Origin: Branchipolynoe longqiensis
Lineage: Eukaryota > Annelida > Polychaeta > Phyllodocida > Polynoidae
Direction: 5' to 3'
DNA: 64,000 bases
Assembly: GCA_030323885.1 (NCBI GenBank)
Contig: CM059197.1
Location: 27,733,178-27,797,177, forward strand
In this document: positions 1-11,526 of the stretch, one piece after another
Layout: each line of letters opens with the position of its first letter
Numbering within the stretch: position 1 is the stretch's first letter
The notes under the pieces: model-generated
What the model saw: only the letters and a program-made list of their open reading frames with translations
Databases searched by the model: none
Told to the model about the DNA's origin: nothing
Translations under genes and position numbers: made by a program

Positions 1-90
1 CGGAGGCTGTTGCTGCTACTCTGCCCCTTTACCGGTCGTGTTCATCAACTGTTGCTGGTGCAGAATTACAGGTCTGGTCCGTGCACTGAT

Positions 91-415
91 TTGTTTGTTT
101 GTTGGGGTTTTGCAACCTGGGAACATCTAATGTCATTAAGATGGGTAGCGACTTGTGACAGTATGCAGCACATTAATTACAGCTTAATAGTGCTGCCCTA
201 CTGAGAGACCAGGCCATCAACAGCATGACCCCGATATCCAACTCAATCACGTTATCCTGTTACTGAGCTATCCAGTCCTTGCCATATCCTATTAATGCCA
301 AGCACCAGCTAAGGCCATGACAAGTATACATTTTGTAAGCCATTGATTTGACTCGGCTGGGATTCCAACTCGCAAACTTCCGCACTGGAAGCCTACGCTC
401 TGCTAAATGGGCCCC
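91..415 (-). mobile_element. SINE-A copy, full length
   Basis: Minus-strand copy of the main SINE of this window. From 5' to 3' on its own strand it has a tRNA-like head with a degenerate B box near 360-372, a conserved body (GACAAGTAT-like, CCTTAG/ATGTTGC), and a CAAA-type tail, seen here as TTTGTTTG at 91-103. Full copies are about 310-350 bases. The head is tRNA-related but not a functional tRNA gene. Confidence 0.85.
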
Positions 416-982
416 ATCAGACTTTGAATGTATACGCAGAGGGCATATTCGGAAATTAAATCAGACCCTTTTGCACACGGCACCTGAGTAAATAAGGACT
501 GACACTCAGCGTTATCCTCGGTGTTTTCAGTGTGAACAGGAGGCTCTTAGAGCAACTGTGCATTCTGCCAGCTGCAATAAATTCTAACGCAGCTGCATTT
601 CTTCACACACAGTTGCGAGCGTTAATTTGCCGAGGCGTTTGTGGGCAATCACACATTTGGTGAGATTAAAACGCCTGTGACTGGAAGGGGGTTCGCCGTT
701 ACTGCCAGCCTCCATGCCAATCAGTGTTGGGCTGTTTTTATTTTTATTTTATTTTATTTTATTTATATTTTTTTATCCCAGGCTCATTACGTGAATTTAT
801 CCCCCTTTTCTTGCGCGTAGATTTAACTGGCGTCCCGTAATTACCTGGAATTGTCGCTAAAGTAATGGCGTTACACAGGAGGTTTTTGTGTGTGCGTCTA
901 CACAAACAGGGCCCTCGATGTCAGCAAAAATCTATTTTTGGTTGTAAATATTGTTGGCGCTGTATATAGCTCGTTATGTACC
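416..982. other. Unassigned sequence
   Basis: No gene or recognised repeat except an A/T run of TTTTA units at about 735-772. Confidence 0.6.
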
Positions 983-1232
983 GGACGCGGTGACTGAATC
1001 AGTAGGGCGCATTGTTCCAACGCGGCCGATCGGGAGTTCGATTCCCGGTCGAGTCAAATAAATGACTTACAAAATTGATACATGTCACTTCCTAGCCCTG
1101 TGCTCGACATTAATAGGGTAGGGCAAGAAGAGGTTAGCTCAGTGTCAGGATAATATGACTGAGTGGCATATTGGGTCATGCGGCTGGTGGCCTGATTTCT
1201 CAGTGGGGCAGCAATGAAAGGTCACCATGAGT
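983..1232 (+). mobile_element. SINE-A copy, type I head, 3' truncated
   Basis: Head with CCGGACGCGGTGACTGAATC and B box AGTTCGATTCCC, then the body as far as the GTCACCATGAG block. The last ~60 bases and the tail are missing. Confidence 0.85.
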
Positions 1233-1269
1233 AATGATGATTGTAATAATAACGACGATACTGGTGAGG

Positions 1270-1345
1270 GTTGTTTGTTGTTAATTTACGTCCTCGCAAC
1301 ATCTAAGGTCATATCAGGAAGGGCTAAGCTGGCCAAATCCTAACC
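1270..1345 (-). mobile_element. SINE-A tail fragment
   Basis: Only the 3' end is present: TTGTTTGTTG followed by TACGTCCTCGCAACATCTAA and GGTCATATCAGGA. Confidence 0.8.
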
Positions 1346-1803
1346 GTGGACGCCCTACTCTGTCATTGGCGCCAGAGGAATATACATAAAATATGAAGTG
1401 AGTGAGTTAGAGATTTGCCTGCATAACCCCAGTTGGCTTGCATTTCCCATGTTAGCAGACATGCAAATATGTTGCATGCTGGGAAAGCACTAATACTCCC
1501 TTCCCATGCTAGTTGTATTAATCTAGGCAGTGGATAATACAAGTGCTGCGTCATCACTAATATTCGCATAATAAATTATATACACAATAGTTACCGTGTA
1601 CGGATAAATATATATATATATCTATGTGACGTATAACAAATTATGCAAGTATAAAGATATGTAATGGTTAATTTTTATTATTATTATTTGTTATATTCCG
1701 TAAGACCAATACTGTACCGGTGGCTCCACCTTCCCTCCTCGCCTCCACCGGATGTAGACCAGTGTCAGTCGCACCGGAGGATTTTGTTGTTGTTATACAC
1801 ACA
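1346..1803. other. Unassigned, with TA and TTA runs
   Basis: Nothing coding. A CACCGG-bearing block at about 1690-1775 (GTCAGTCGCACCGGAGG) recurs at 33295-33362. Confidence 0.6.
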
Positions 1804-2760
1804 TATGTTTAACCATTCGGCTATGCCGCCCCCGCTTAAGGCGAGCCTACATGTTAATTCATGTAATTATTTCCATGTGAATTTCCCGGGCCTGCCACGG
1901 GCCGCCGCCGCCTCTCCTCTCGTCTGCAGGTAGACCTTCTCCGTCATTGTCATTCCCGGGCTAAGGGCGGACAGCCAGAGTATCATAGAAATATGGTTCT
2001 TTGTCCCTCCCCGCATTTATTATAACAAAGCAGTTATTTATTATTTCAACTAACTGGCTATCCTCCCCACCATTCGGTGTGTTTTATCATGCTCGAATTA
2101 ATCCAGACCTAAGCAGACCTAAGTTACTGATAATCAGCCTAAGTTAATGTCTTACTTTCAGCCAAATAGCACTACGTTAATTCTGTTATTATGTCTGTCA
2201 TTCTCTTCCTGCAGATGGGCTAATCAGCTGCATAAGGCCTACCAGGCATAAGGTCCTTAATTACATATAAAGCAATCAAATAGCAAGTTGACCATAGCGG
2301 TTAATCTACAAGAAGACTGGAGAATAGTAAAGAATGCAAGGAACATTCCAATTTACCTTTCCAAGAGCTCACGGCTTTATTCTTACCCTAGCTAATACAA
2401 TAAGAGTTCTTCCGTGGTTCAATTTCAATGAATAACAAATAAGTACAATATGTGTATCCCCTCCCGTATTTGTTAAGTTAAATCAATTTGGAATTTCGAC
2501 AATAAAAGCCTAAATCTCCTCTAAAACATCAGAGCGTGCAGAAACACGTCCGATGGGTCGGAGCCCGAGCGTTCGTCCTTCCACCATTGCTAGGAAAGTC
2601 ACAATTGACTTCTCCTAGCAACATGTTACAGCAGGGAACCCGGCGCCCCACAAATGGTGGCCAATGCAGGTCTGTCTCGGCGAGTAGCCCGCATATCAGA
2701 ATGCGAGCTAATCGGCCCAAGCCCGCAATGGTCACAGGACAAGTAGTCTCACCCACTTCA
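1804..2760 (+). repeat. Dispersed repeat R1, copy 1 (about 0.96 kb)
   Basis: Begins ATGTTTAACCATTCGGC and ends AGTCTCACCCACTTCA. It shares long blocks with 32461-33095 and 41047-41912: CGCTTAAGGCGAGCCT, TAGTAAAGAATGCAAGGAAC and GAGTAGCCCGCAT. No terminal inverted repeat, tail or coding motif is seen, so the class is unknown. Open frames of about 80-107 codons at 2529-2859 lie in its non-coding body. Confidence 0.82.
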
Positions 2761-3292
2761 TATGTATATATCATATATATGTGTGTTATATTATCGATTT
2801 CTTTTTCCCTGCAGTATTATTGGTTTATATTTCCATGTAGTACCATGGATTCCCACTAGGTGTCACTTCGGTAGGCTGCCGTCTGGTGAGCCGCAGAAGC
2901 GCAGAGTTCATGTAATCACTAAAGCATCTGGTGACACAGCAAGCCTAATTAAATGGCGTTCGGTTGAGATACACGCAACAAGGAGAAAATACTAAACAAA
3001 ATACTAATTAAATAAACAAAATAAAGAAGAAATATGACAGTTTATGAACAGAAAGACACATGACGATGTTTCTTTTGCCAAATTAGGGACATTAATAACC
3101 CACGTTTTGTGGCTAGGTTTTTAATGAGTTGTTGGAGAAGTTACCGTGAATAAGTAAAGAACATGCATAGCCTTTGAAACTTGATAGTATAATTTATTAG
3201 TGTTTGTTTTATACATTGGAATATGAGGACAAACGTGGCATGTTATCCCTTACGACATGTCCACCTGAATTGAATGCTCGCTTCTCATCTGG
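2761..3292. other. Unassigned sequence after repeat R1
   Basis: Starts with a TA-rich microsatellite; otherwise AT-rich with no supported feature. Confidence 0.6.
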
Positions 3293-3614
3293 GTTGGTTG
3301 GTTGTTGGTTCTTTTACACCCTACAAACATCGAAGGTCATATAAGGATGGGTACCAATTTGTGACAGTGCGCATTGATGGCAGCTTTATAGTGCTGGCCC
3401 ACTAGGAAATCAGGTCGCTGGAGCCATGACCCAATGTCCCACTCCGTCACATTATCCTGATACTGAGCTAACCAGTCCATGCCCTATCCTATTAATGATG
3501 AGCGCCAGGCTAGGAAGCAACAAGTATCAATGTTATAAGCCATTGGTTTGACTCGACCGTGAACCAAACTCCCGATCTCCTGCATGCAAGGGCCCCGCTC
3601 TACAAATTCGGCCA
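3293..3614 (-). mobile_element. SINE-A copy, full length
   Basis: Tail GGTTGGTTGTTGG at 3293-3310, the complete body, and a head ending near 3614 with the type I anticodon-side sequence CTGCATGCAAG. Confidence 0.83.
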
Positions 3615-3629
3615 GCGGAACCAGTTCTC

Positions 3630-3835
3630 ACCTGGAAGTTCATCAGTTCGAGAGGCACAACAATGACTTAACACAATTTATACTTGCCAATACCGTCCCT
3701 GACATTCGGCAGTAAAAGGATCCGGCAATGGTTGGATGATAATGGGTAGAGAATCCAGGTTGCCAGCGTCCCAGTGGGGCAGCGCAATAAAGACACCATG
3801 AGTTTGCACTGCCACCCCAACACAAAAGAAAATTG
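3630..3835 (+). mobile_element. SINE-A copy, diverged
   Basis: Recognisable pieces are CAGTTCGAGAGG (B-box region), AATTTATACTTG and GTCCCAGTGGGGCAGC. Much of the central body is replaced or diverged. Confidence 0.65.
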
Positions 3836-3886
3836 CAAAGAAAATAAACATGTCAATTAAAAATTGAAAAATTGAATCATGAATTA

Positions 3887-4125
3887 AAAATTAATACTTG
3901 TCGCTTCCTAGCCAGGTGCTTGGCATCATTAGGATAGCGGAAGGGCTGCTCGGCTCAGTGTCAGGATAATGTGATTGAGTGGGATATCAGGTCATGGTCA
4001 GTGGGGCAGCACTATACAGATAGAATGAGTGTGCGCTGTCACAAGTCGGGACCCGGCCTGATATAATCTGAGATGTTGCTAGGATGTAAAATTCCCACAA
4101 CTAACCAACAAACCAACCACCAAAA
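3887..4125 (+). mobile_element. SINE-A copy without head
   Basis: Starts at AATACTTGTCGCTTCCTAGC and runs to the tail AACCAACAAACCAACC. The tRNA head is missing, consistent with 5' truncation. Confidence 0.83.
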
Positions 4126-4384
4126 AACAACCACAGTAGCAGATGAAGCACGTTACTGGGTAAGGCAGCAGACTAATTATATTATAACAGTAATCAGACG
4201 TAAGGTAAATCGACACTTTTTTAAAGGTGGAAAATCTGTTGGTTATTTTGTTATGCTCCCTGCTCCCCAGCTCCCCCTTATTTGGCGTCAATGGTGCGCA
4301 TTGACCTCTGACCTCACTCCTGACCTTAGCCTGAGAGTTCAGTCGGATGTCATTCTAGGTACGCCACAATTATGGTTTGCCTGT

Positions 4385-4442
4385 ATCGACAATTTACCGA
4401 TATATATATGTATATATACAGTATATATGTGTGTATAATATG

Positions 4443-4482
<40 letters not shown>
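4385..4482. repeat. TA microsatellite
   Basis: Long TA dinucleotide run with GTATA interruptions; the pure run is at about 4446-4482. Confidence 0.93.
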
Positions 4483-4484
<2 letters not shown>

Positions 4485-4774
4485 CATTATCCATAGTAGA
4501 CTCTAAATAAGAATAACTTACACTTAGCTAAATAGAATACATTATTATCTGGTTCGGCCTGAAGTGCTTTGCCGGAAAATGAAAACCAAAATATTAAATC
4601 AGAGATGCATACACAAGAGTTACTTGGCCTGGGGCTTTCTGATGTCCTGCTGTGCTCTACAATACAACACATACTCCAATGATGGCGCCCTCCAGTGTGA
4701 TATCTCACACCAAACATAAGCCTCTGAAATTCCTGAAAAGTCAGTAGCTGTTTCCACTAAAGTAAAGTTTGTTT

Positions 4775-5003
4775 CATTTCCTGACACCTCTAGAGCACAT
4801 TGCTTTTCGTAGCATCTGCTATTGGACGTCAATCATATTGATATTCTGACAGATTTCTTTGGAGGAAGCCCACTGCCGCCACCACATTGGCTACTCTTTC
4901 CGATAAGCAGTAAGGGGTCTTGTATACGCACTTTCCCACAGACAGGACAGCACATACCACAGCCTTTGATGAATCACTTGTGGACCACTAGTTGGTTGTT
5001 CCA
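4775..5003 (-). mobile_element. SINE-B copy lacking the head
   Basis: Same body as 22926-23299: CTCTAGAGCACATTGC, GCTACTCTTTCCGATAAGCA, CCCACAGACAGGACAGCAC. The tRNA-like head side is missing after about 5003. Confidence 0.8.
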
Positions 5004-5017
5004 CAATACACCTCCAT

Positions 5018-5122
5018 ATATATACACATATATATATATATATATGTGTATATATATATATATAGGTATGTGTATGTGTATGTATATATGTATATGTATA
5101 TATATATATATACACACACATA
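5018..5122. repeat. TA/TG microsatellite
   Basis: ATATACACATATATA units followed by TATGTGTATG and again TATATACACACACA. Confidence 0.92.
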
Positions 5123-5123
5123 A

Positions 5124-5308
5124 ACACAATGAAAGTGCTCATTTTGAAAAGAGCGGGGTTTGCGCTAAATTGGGGATCAGTTGCTAAATTGTGGTTCAAT
5201 TTACTGAATTACCTATGAATAAAAAATGTGCAGGCCCAATGAACCATCGTGTTATATCGGAATTTGTGTTAAATCGAAGCGTGTAAAATCGAACTTTCAC
5301 CGTACATA
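5124..5308. mobile_element. Possible small TIR element (about 185 bp)
   Basis: ATGAAAGTGCTCATTTTGAA at the left and, inverted, GTGAAAGTTCGATTTTACAC at the right. The match is short and imperfect; TTAAATCGAA-type words at the right are typical of mariner-group ends. Confidence 0.4.
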
Positions 5309-5377
5309 TATGCTATATTTGTTTGTAATGCTGTCTACAACTCTTATGTGTTTAGCCTTAGAGATGCAAGAATTACA

Positions 5378-5850
5378 TTTAAAGCTGCTTCATCCGATGA
5401 ATTGATCAGTTAACAAAATAAAACCTAGATTTGATCCTATATATATTCAACTTCGGTACTGTTCACTCATCAAGTATGTATTGCTTCATATTAGGCATAC
5501 TACGTCCGTTTAATGGAACCTGTCATTGCTTAATCCTTTGATGTCCGCACCATATTTAATGTTGCATGCTTTGACTTCAATTATCTTCAAAGTTATGATA
5601 ACAAATAGATTCGATCCTAAATATCCTACATTAGATTTAATCCCTACCTCTTAGACACTCGTTCAATTATAAAACATGTATTACTGCATAATAAGGATGC
5701 TAAGTTAATTTAATATATCCTATCACTGCTGAAGCCAATGATGTACTCATCGATATTCAGTTTTCATGTCTTCACTTCACATATCTCCATTGTTATCATT
5801 TTAAAATCAAAGTTAGTAAAGTAGATTATAATGATCAACCCACAGGTGAT
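5378..5850 (+). mobile_element. MITE-C-related copy with internal duplication
   Basis: TTTAAAGCTGCTTCATCCGA, then two successive body versions, from about 5430 (AGATTTGATCCTATATATAT) and about 5605 (AGATTCGATCCTAAATATCC). It ends near AGTAGATTATAATGATCAAC. Confidence 0.65.
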
Positions 5851-6094
5851 AGAGACTTAAGAATATGGGAATCAAAAATCATCTGGATACTATTCATCTT
5901 TCTGGAATGGACCTATCTTTCAATATTTTTAACATGTTGTAGATGTCCTATTCACACTGTTCATGTGTGACCTAATTCGGCATCAGAACGAGGCTTAGTA
6001 CGCGTCGGGTAATGGAAATTGCCATAAGACACTGTTGTGTGCCGATGTGTATGAACTACTACAGAAAGTAAAGGAGTAAAACTTGAAGATATTA

Positions 6095-7400
6095 ACTTTT
6101 GAAACTATTATATTCATTTTTGCATACCTCTTTTCTATTTATTGGTCAATTTTCATCAAGATTGAGTGAGGATCAAATGCATTTCAGTAGGCAATGTCAA
6201 CAAAATCGCTCACCTTGGCTGCCAATCTTTTCTTAAATTCAAAATTGCATACCTTTCTTAATATAGATATATTTAAAAATATATTTTAACCCTTTTAAAG
6301 TTTTTATTAATTTGTAATTACTAAGACTAGTTGTTTAACTGTGTTAATGCCCTGTCACACTACAACGTTTCCCACCAACGCGCATCGACGTGTTGCATTT
6401 TTGGTCGAAATGTCGGTACACATCGGGACACGTTACCGGCGCGTTACCGGTGCGTTACCGATGCGTTGGTACACGTTGAGTGATAGCAACGTGTGAATCG
6501 ACACGTCGGTGGCCGTCGGCGGCCGTCGGCGGCCGTCGGCGGCCGTCGGCGGCCATCGCGTCGCGCCAATCGTTTTGTGCTTGCACAAAACTTTTGACGT
6601 GCCCTGATGCGCCCCGACGGCTTGGAAGGGGCATTAGGGACGCATTACCAACACATCGATACCCATTGGCGGCACGCCGGCAGAACACTGGCATAACGTT
6701 GATCAACATCGGTTAATGTTGGCATTTTTATTGCCAAAATGCGACCGTTCCGTCGGCGCTTCGGTATCGTCCCATCGACGGGTAGTGTGCGCACTATTGG
6801 CGTTGCTCCAGCGTTTCTCGACGCATTGGATGTGTTGCTGGCACGTCTTGACGTGTTGCTGGCATGTCTGCCATGCGCCTAATATTACCTGGCGTTCTGC
6901 AAACCTTTCATGAGTGTTTTGGGTTTGAGTATATAATGGCACCCATTAATGATGCGCTACCCCCACGTCGTCGGCGTGCCGATAACACGCTGATGGCATG
7001 CTGGGAACCCGCTGGCGGGACAGTGACACTTCGTTCTGCCGCACGTCGAACCCCATTGGCCACGCGCTCATAGCACACTACTAACACGCTGCGCTCCGTC
7101 AAACTTTCTCACAAAACGCCGAAGAGTTGGACGTGTGTTGGCGGGTTGCAAATATTTTGCCTATTGCCGGCATGCCGGTGAGAAACGTCGTAGTGTGACA
7201 GGGCCTTTACACAGATAGCTACGCTGACATTGCTGCATGGTACATGATACCACCATAACTATGAAGACTTGAAGTTGACAGTCACATTGTAGTTAAAGAA
7301 TGGGAAAATCACCATGCAAGGGTAAACGAATCTTCGTAAAAAATGCCCAATAAATAGAAAACAGGTATGCAAAGATGAAAATGGTAGTTTAACAAATGAA
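6095..7400. repeat. Inverted pair flanking TIR element T1a
   Basis: TTGCATACCTCTTTTCTATT (about 6120) is matched in reverse by AATAGAAAACAGGTATGCAA at 7353-7372. Weaker similarity continues for about 100 bases on both sides. T1a may sit in the loop of an older foldback. Confidence 0.5.
6347..7206. mobile_element. TIR element T1a (860 bp), TTA-flanked, CpG-rich
   Basis: The termini GCCCTGTCACACTACAACG and its near reverse complement at 7178-7204 match over about 26 bases, and TTA lies on both sides (6344-6346, 7207-7209). A 3-base TWA duplication fits PIF/Harbinger-type elements. The interior is rich in CpG and contains a GGCCGTCGGC repeat (about 6507-6555). No transposase frame is seen, so it is non-autonomous. 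Confidence 0.86.
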
Positions 7401-8639
7401 AACATTCAAATTTGAGTGATTTCAAGAGATTTTAATTGACAAAAATGCATTCGCATGACTTTTCATACAGCGCCGCCTCGCAGACGTGTACTTGGCCACG
7501 GTCTGGTTTCAACATGGCCACGGTGGTTCTATTCTACGTTGCCTTAAAGTAGTACCTGTTAATAAAAACTCTCTTACCTTATTAGAAACAATATTAAATG
7601 TGAATCCAATTTTCCCCATGGTTAGCCTGTTCAGGAATACACCCGAGAATTGGTATTTTGTTAACTCCCTGAGGCATTTTGGTTAATTTATCATTGGCTA
7701 CTTAGTACATGGTGTCCAGTATCAGTGTCCCTAACACCTTCCAACCCATCCACCCACGCACCCACTGCACCCACCACACCAACAGACTCACTTGTCACGG
7801 CTTTACTGGTTGAAGTGGTGTCACAAGGAAACCCAACCTACTTAGTCACACCTGAAGTTGCACCAGGCGTCTATGATAGGTGACAACGTGATTCAGTTTT
7901 TTTATATTTTTTGTTGTGTCTGTGTGGTTTTTTTTGTATGTTTTTTGTTGTTAGGGGGTGGGGGTGGGGGGAGGTGTCGGAGGATGGAAGAGGGTCGGGG
8001 ACAGTAGGGTCAGAACAGAGTGAAGGCAAACCTGATACTGTCACACTTGATGCTTCTATAGACCGGCAGTTAAAAACTCGAAATCATGAGACAGCCATCT
8101 TGTAGTGACCTAGTTATTTAGGAATATTACAGGTGGTATGAGCTCTATTTGTTGTATTATTAAAATTAAATCCACTATTAAGAAATACACCTACAATAAT
8201 GCACATAGTTACAGTAATATATATAATTTCGATACTAATATAACTACAATAGTACCCCTCATATGTTGCTAGGATGTCAAACCCCTAAAGACATATAAAC
8301 ATGACGGACAACTGCCAAGCAAGTACAATTGTTCAATGTACTAACATATCCGCTTATGATAGGACAGCTGCTAGGGCAGGACAACATTGGTCCAGATGCA
8401 GAGTTACCCTTCATTGTGGTGTTTATGCTGCTGTAGCGAGAGATAGGATTACTCCCGACCTTCAGCATGTGAAATCGGCGCTGTGTCGGTTAGAGTACCG
8501 CTTCCGGTCGACGTGGATAACCGATACAAGTTATACATGCACATTCAACAATGGTTGGTGGATAATGTGAACAAAGGGAAATAAATTCCTCGGGCATTGC
8601 AGTCATTATGTTGCATTGTAATGAATATGAGGGAATATG
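7401..8639. other. Unassigned sequence
   Basis: No coding signal. Contains a T/G-rich stretch at 7898-7990 and a CACCCA-rich patch near 7745-7790. Confidence 0.6.
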
Positions 8640-9380
8640 ACACATAGTTTGGAGTATCATAAATAAGGAGGCATGCATGGCTGAAGAAGTTCCCCACTCC
8701 GGACTCCCCACGCCCTCCCAACTGTCTCCATGACCCTCTCCCATTCCCCTTCCCCTCCACCTCCCTGCCCCCACCCTCCACCCCTTACCACCACACCCCT
8801 CCTCCATCTCCCCTGCCGCCCCCTCCCCCTCTCTCCCACACCCATTCAACCCTATACTTCCACACCCCTCCTCCATCTCTCCTGCCGCCCCCTCCCCCTC
8901 TCTCCCACACCCATCCAACCCTCTACTTCAACACCCCTCCTCCACCCCCTGCCACCCGCTGCCACTCCCTCCCTCCCCCACCCATCCAACCAACCCTCTA
9001 CTTCCACACCCCTTCTCATCCCCCGCCCCCTCCTCCTTCCCTGCCCCAACCCCTCCACCTTTTACATCCATACTACTCCTTCGTCCCCCCCCCCCCCTGC
9101 TCTCCCTCTTCGTCAGCCCGTCCCCTTACCCATTCACTCCGATACCTCTCCTCTATCCCCCTTCCTCCCCTTACCTCCCCCCTGCCTCCCCCCTGACCCC
9201 CCCCCCCCCCCGCTCCCTACAACAACCGCTTCAAAGCCCTACCTCCATACACCCCCCCGCCCCCTTCACCCCTACCTTCCCCCCCTCTCCGTCTTTGCAC
9301 CCGTCCCCCCTTCAACCCACCGATCCCTGCCCCCACCCTCCACCACACCCCTACCCCACTCCCTCCCACCAACATCCGGG
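8640..9380. repeat. C-rich low-complexity tract with 69 bp tandem units
   Basis: The plus strand is almost all C and T with few A. Units from 8792, 8861 and about 8930 share CTCCATCTC, GCCGCCCCCTCC and CACACCCATCCAACC; later units are degenerate. Poly-C runs lie at about 9085 and 9198. The Pro-rich frame 8730-9398 is an artefact. Confidence 0.88.
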
Positions 9381-9589
9381 CTGTGGGGTCAGGGCTAGTC
9401 GATATTGGGCGCTGTGACCAAGCCGCCATTGCTCAACGTGCCTCTGTCCACTTGACGACGTCGGCGTGGCCCCGGGCGCTGAGACAGAGAGTATTACATT
9501 TCTGCAGGCGGCGCTCTGACCACCACCCCACGACTAACGCCTGTGAAAGTGACACTGACCCCCCGTGCCACGCGCCTACTCAGTAACAC

Positions 9590-10800
9590 CGATACACCAA
9601 GACACCTCCACCCTCACACAGCTGACACACACACACACACTCACCTCCACACACACTGATACCTCCCAACACACTGACACCTCCCAGCACACTCACACCT
9701 TCCACACGCCCACTCAGTAACACACTCAGTAACCACACTCACCTCCACACACACACTGACACCTCCCAACACACTGACACCTCCACACACACTCATACCT
9801 CCCAACACACACTCACACGTCCCAGCACACTCACGCGTCCCACAGGCCCACTCAGTAACACCGATACATGCCAGACACCTCCGCCCTCACATGGCTGACA
9901 CACTCACACTCACCTCCACACACACTGACATCTTCACACACACTCATACCTCCCAACACACACTCGCACTTCCAAGGACACTTGACACCTCCACACGCAC
10001 TCATACCTCCCAACACACACTCGCACCTCCCAACACACACTCGCGCTTCCCACACGCCCACTCACTAACACCGATACACACCAGACACCTCCACCCTCAC
10101 ACAGCTGACACACTCCTACTCACCTCCACACACACTGACATCTTCACACACACTCATACCTTCCAACACACACTCGCACCTCCCAGCACACTCACACCTC
10201 CCAACACACACTCAGTATAACCGATACACGCCAGACACCTCCACCGTCACACAGCTGACACAGTCACACTCACATCCAAACACACTCACACCTCCCAACA
10301 CACTCACACCTCCTCAACCGTCACACACCAAATATACCCACACTTACCTCCACACACACACCTCCCAAAACACTCCCCCCTCCCAACACACACATCGCAA
10401 CATACCCCACCTCCCAACAGACATCTCCCAATGCACTCACACCTCCCAACACACACCGCCCAACACAATCCCAACACAGACCTCCCAACACACATCTCCC
10501 AACACACATCTCCCAACACCCACCTCCCAGCACACACCTCCCAACACATATCCCAACACAACCTCCCACCACACACCTCCCAACACACTCACACCTCCCA
10601 ACACATGCCTCCAAATACACCTCACAAGACACACCTCCCAACACAAACCCCTCCGACCATACTCACTCCCAACACATACACCTCAACACACACCTCCCAA
10701 CACACACCTCCCAACACACCCACATCTAGCAACACCCACATCTCCACACATCACCTGCCAACACATTCACACCGCCACACACACTCACACCTCACATCAT
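9590..10800. repeat. CACCTCCCAACACA-type minisatellite (about 1.2 kb)
   Basis: Degenerate units of about 13-15 bases built from CACACTCACACCTCCCAACA. Longer blocks beginning AACACCGATACA recur near 9586, 9855, 10068 and 10219, giving a higher-order period of 150-270 bases. Open frames of up to 138 codons on both strands are artefacts. Confidence 0.88.
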
Positions 10801-11514
10801 TTCATTTCCAAGCCTTAGATGAGAGCCATAACTCACCCACAATATAAAATAGACCACGATTGGGTATTTGCCACGCACCAGTGACCACCCTCATGATGAC
10901 TGTCAATGCAAGCCTTATTTGTATCGTATGTATACATATATCATGCCCTGCTATATCACAGTGAATATATATATGTGGGTCCTTCTCTGAAAATGGGTAC
11001 TAAAGTGTGACATGGAAACCAAAAGTAAAAACCATTCAAATAATAACAAAAAGCATCGTGAATAATACAACACTCCATGTTTGTAAGAAGGTTTTCATGT
11101 TATGCAGTCAGAGTTGAAAAAAAAACTATTTCACTTGTTGATTTAGATCTTATATAAATTAAAGAACATGTTAATATCACTTGTGTAACATGGACATCAA
11201 AGACACACCAAGAACATCATTTTAACATACACAACCAAGTCAAACAAGATTTGGTTGATTACAGTAAAGTCAAAAGGATTATGTCTTACAAGAATAAAGT
11301 TGAAAAATAATTGGCAAATATGTTTGGGGACATGGATCGCACCATGTATACATTTTCACATTTTCCCTTTAGCACAAAATTATACAAGTATAATTATTAT
11401 ATCTTTTTTTGGATAGATTACATATAAGTAGCATTGATAACATACTTACAACACAGACGACAACATAATTATTCAACTTGCTATTAATAAAAAAGAGTTA
11501 ATTATCAGCATCGT
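10801..11514. other. Unassigned AT-rich sequence
   Basis: No gene. GGGTCCTTCTCTGAAAATGG near 10978 weakly resembles the end of the long palindrome at 58079. Confidence 0.5.
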
Positions 11515-11526
11515 AACGCGGAAACC
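11515..11526. repeat. Target-site duplication, left copy, of LINE-1a
   Basis: The 12 bases AACGCGGAAACC, identical to 12911-12922. They immediately precede the truncated 5' end of the LINE. Confidence 0.93.

Noticed and set aside
2536..2859. 107-codon frame
   Set aside because: It lies in dispersed repeat R1, and the other two copies do not keep the frame open.
8730..9398. 222-codon proline-rich frame
   Set aside because: It coincides exactly with a C-rich low-complexity tract, and frames on the opposite strand are equally open.
9590..10800. Regularly spaced repeats resembling a CRISPR array
   Set aside because: Units are contiguous and degenerate without unique spacers of constant length, in an evidently eukaryotic sequence.
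10972..11040. Sequence similar to the end of the long palindrome at 58079
   Set aside because: Only about 40 bases match at perhaps 70%, with no matching second arm nearby.
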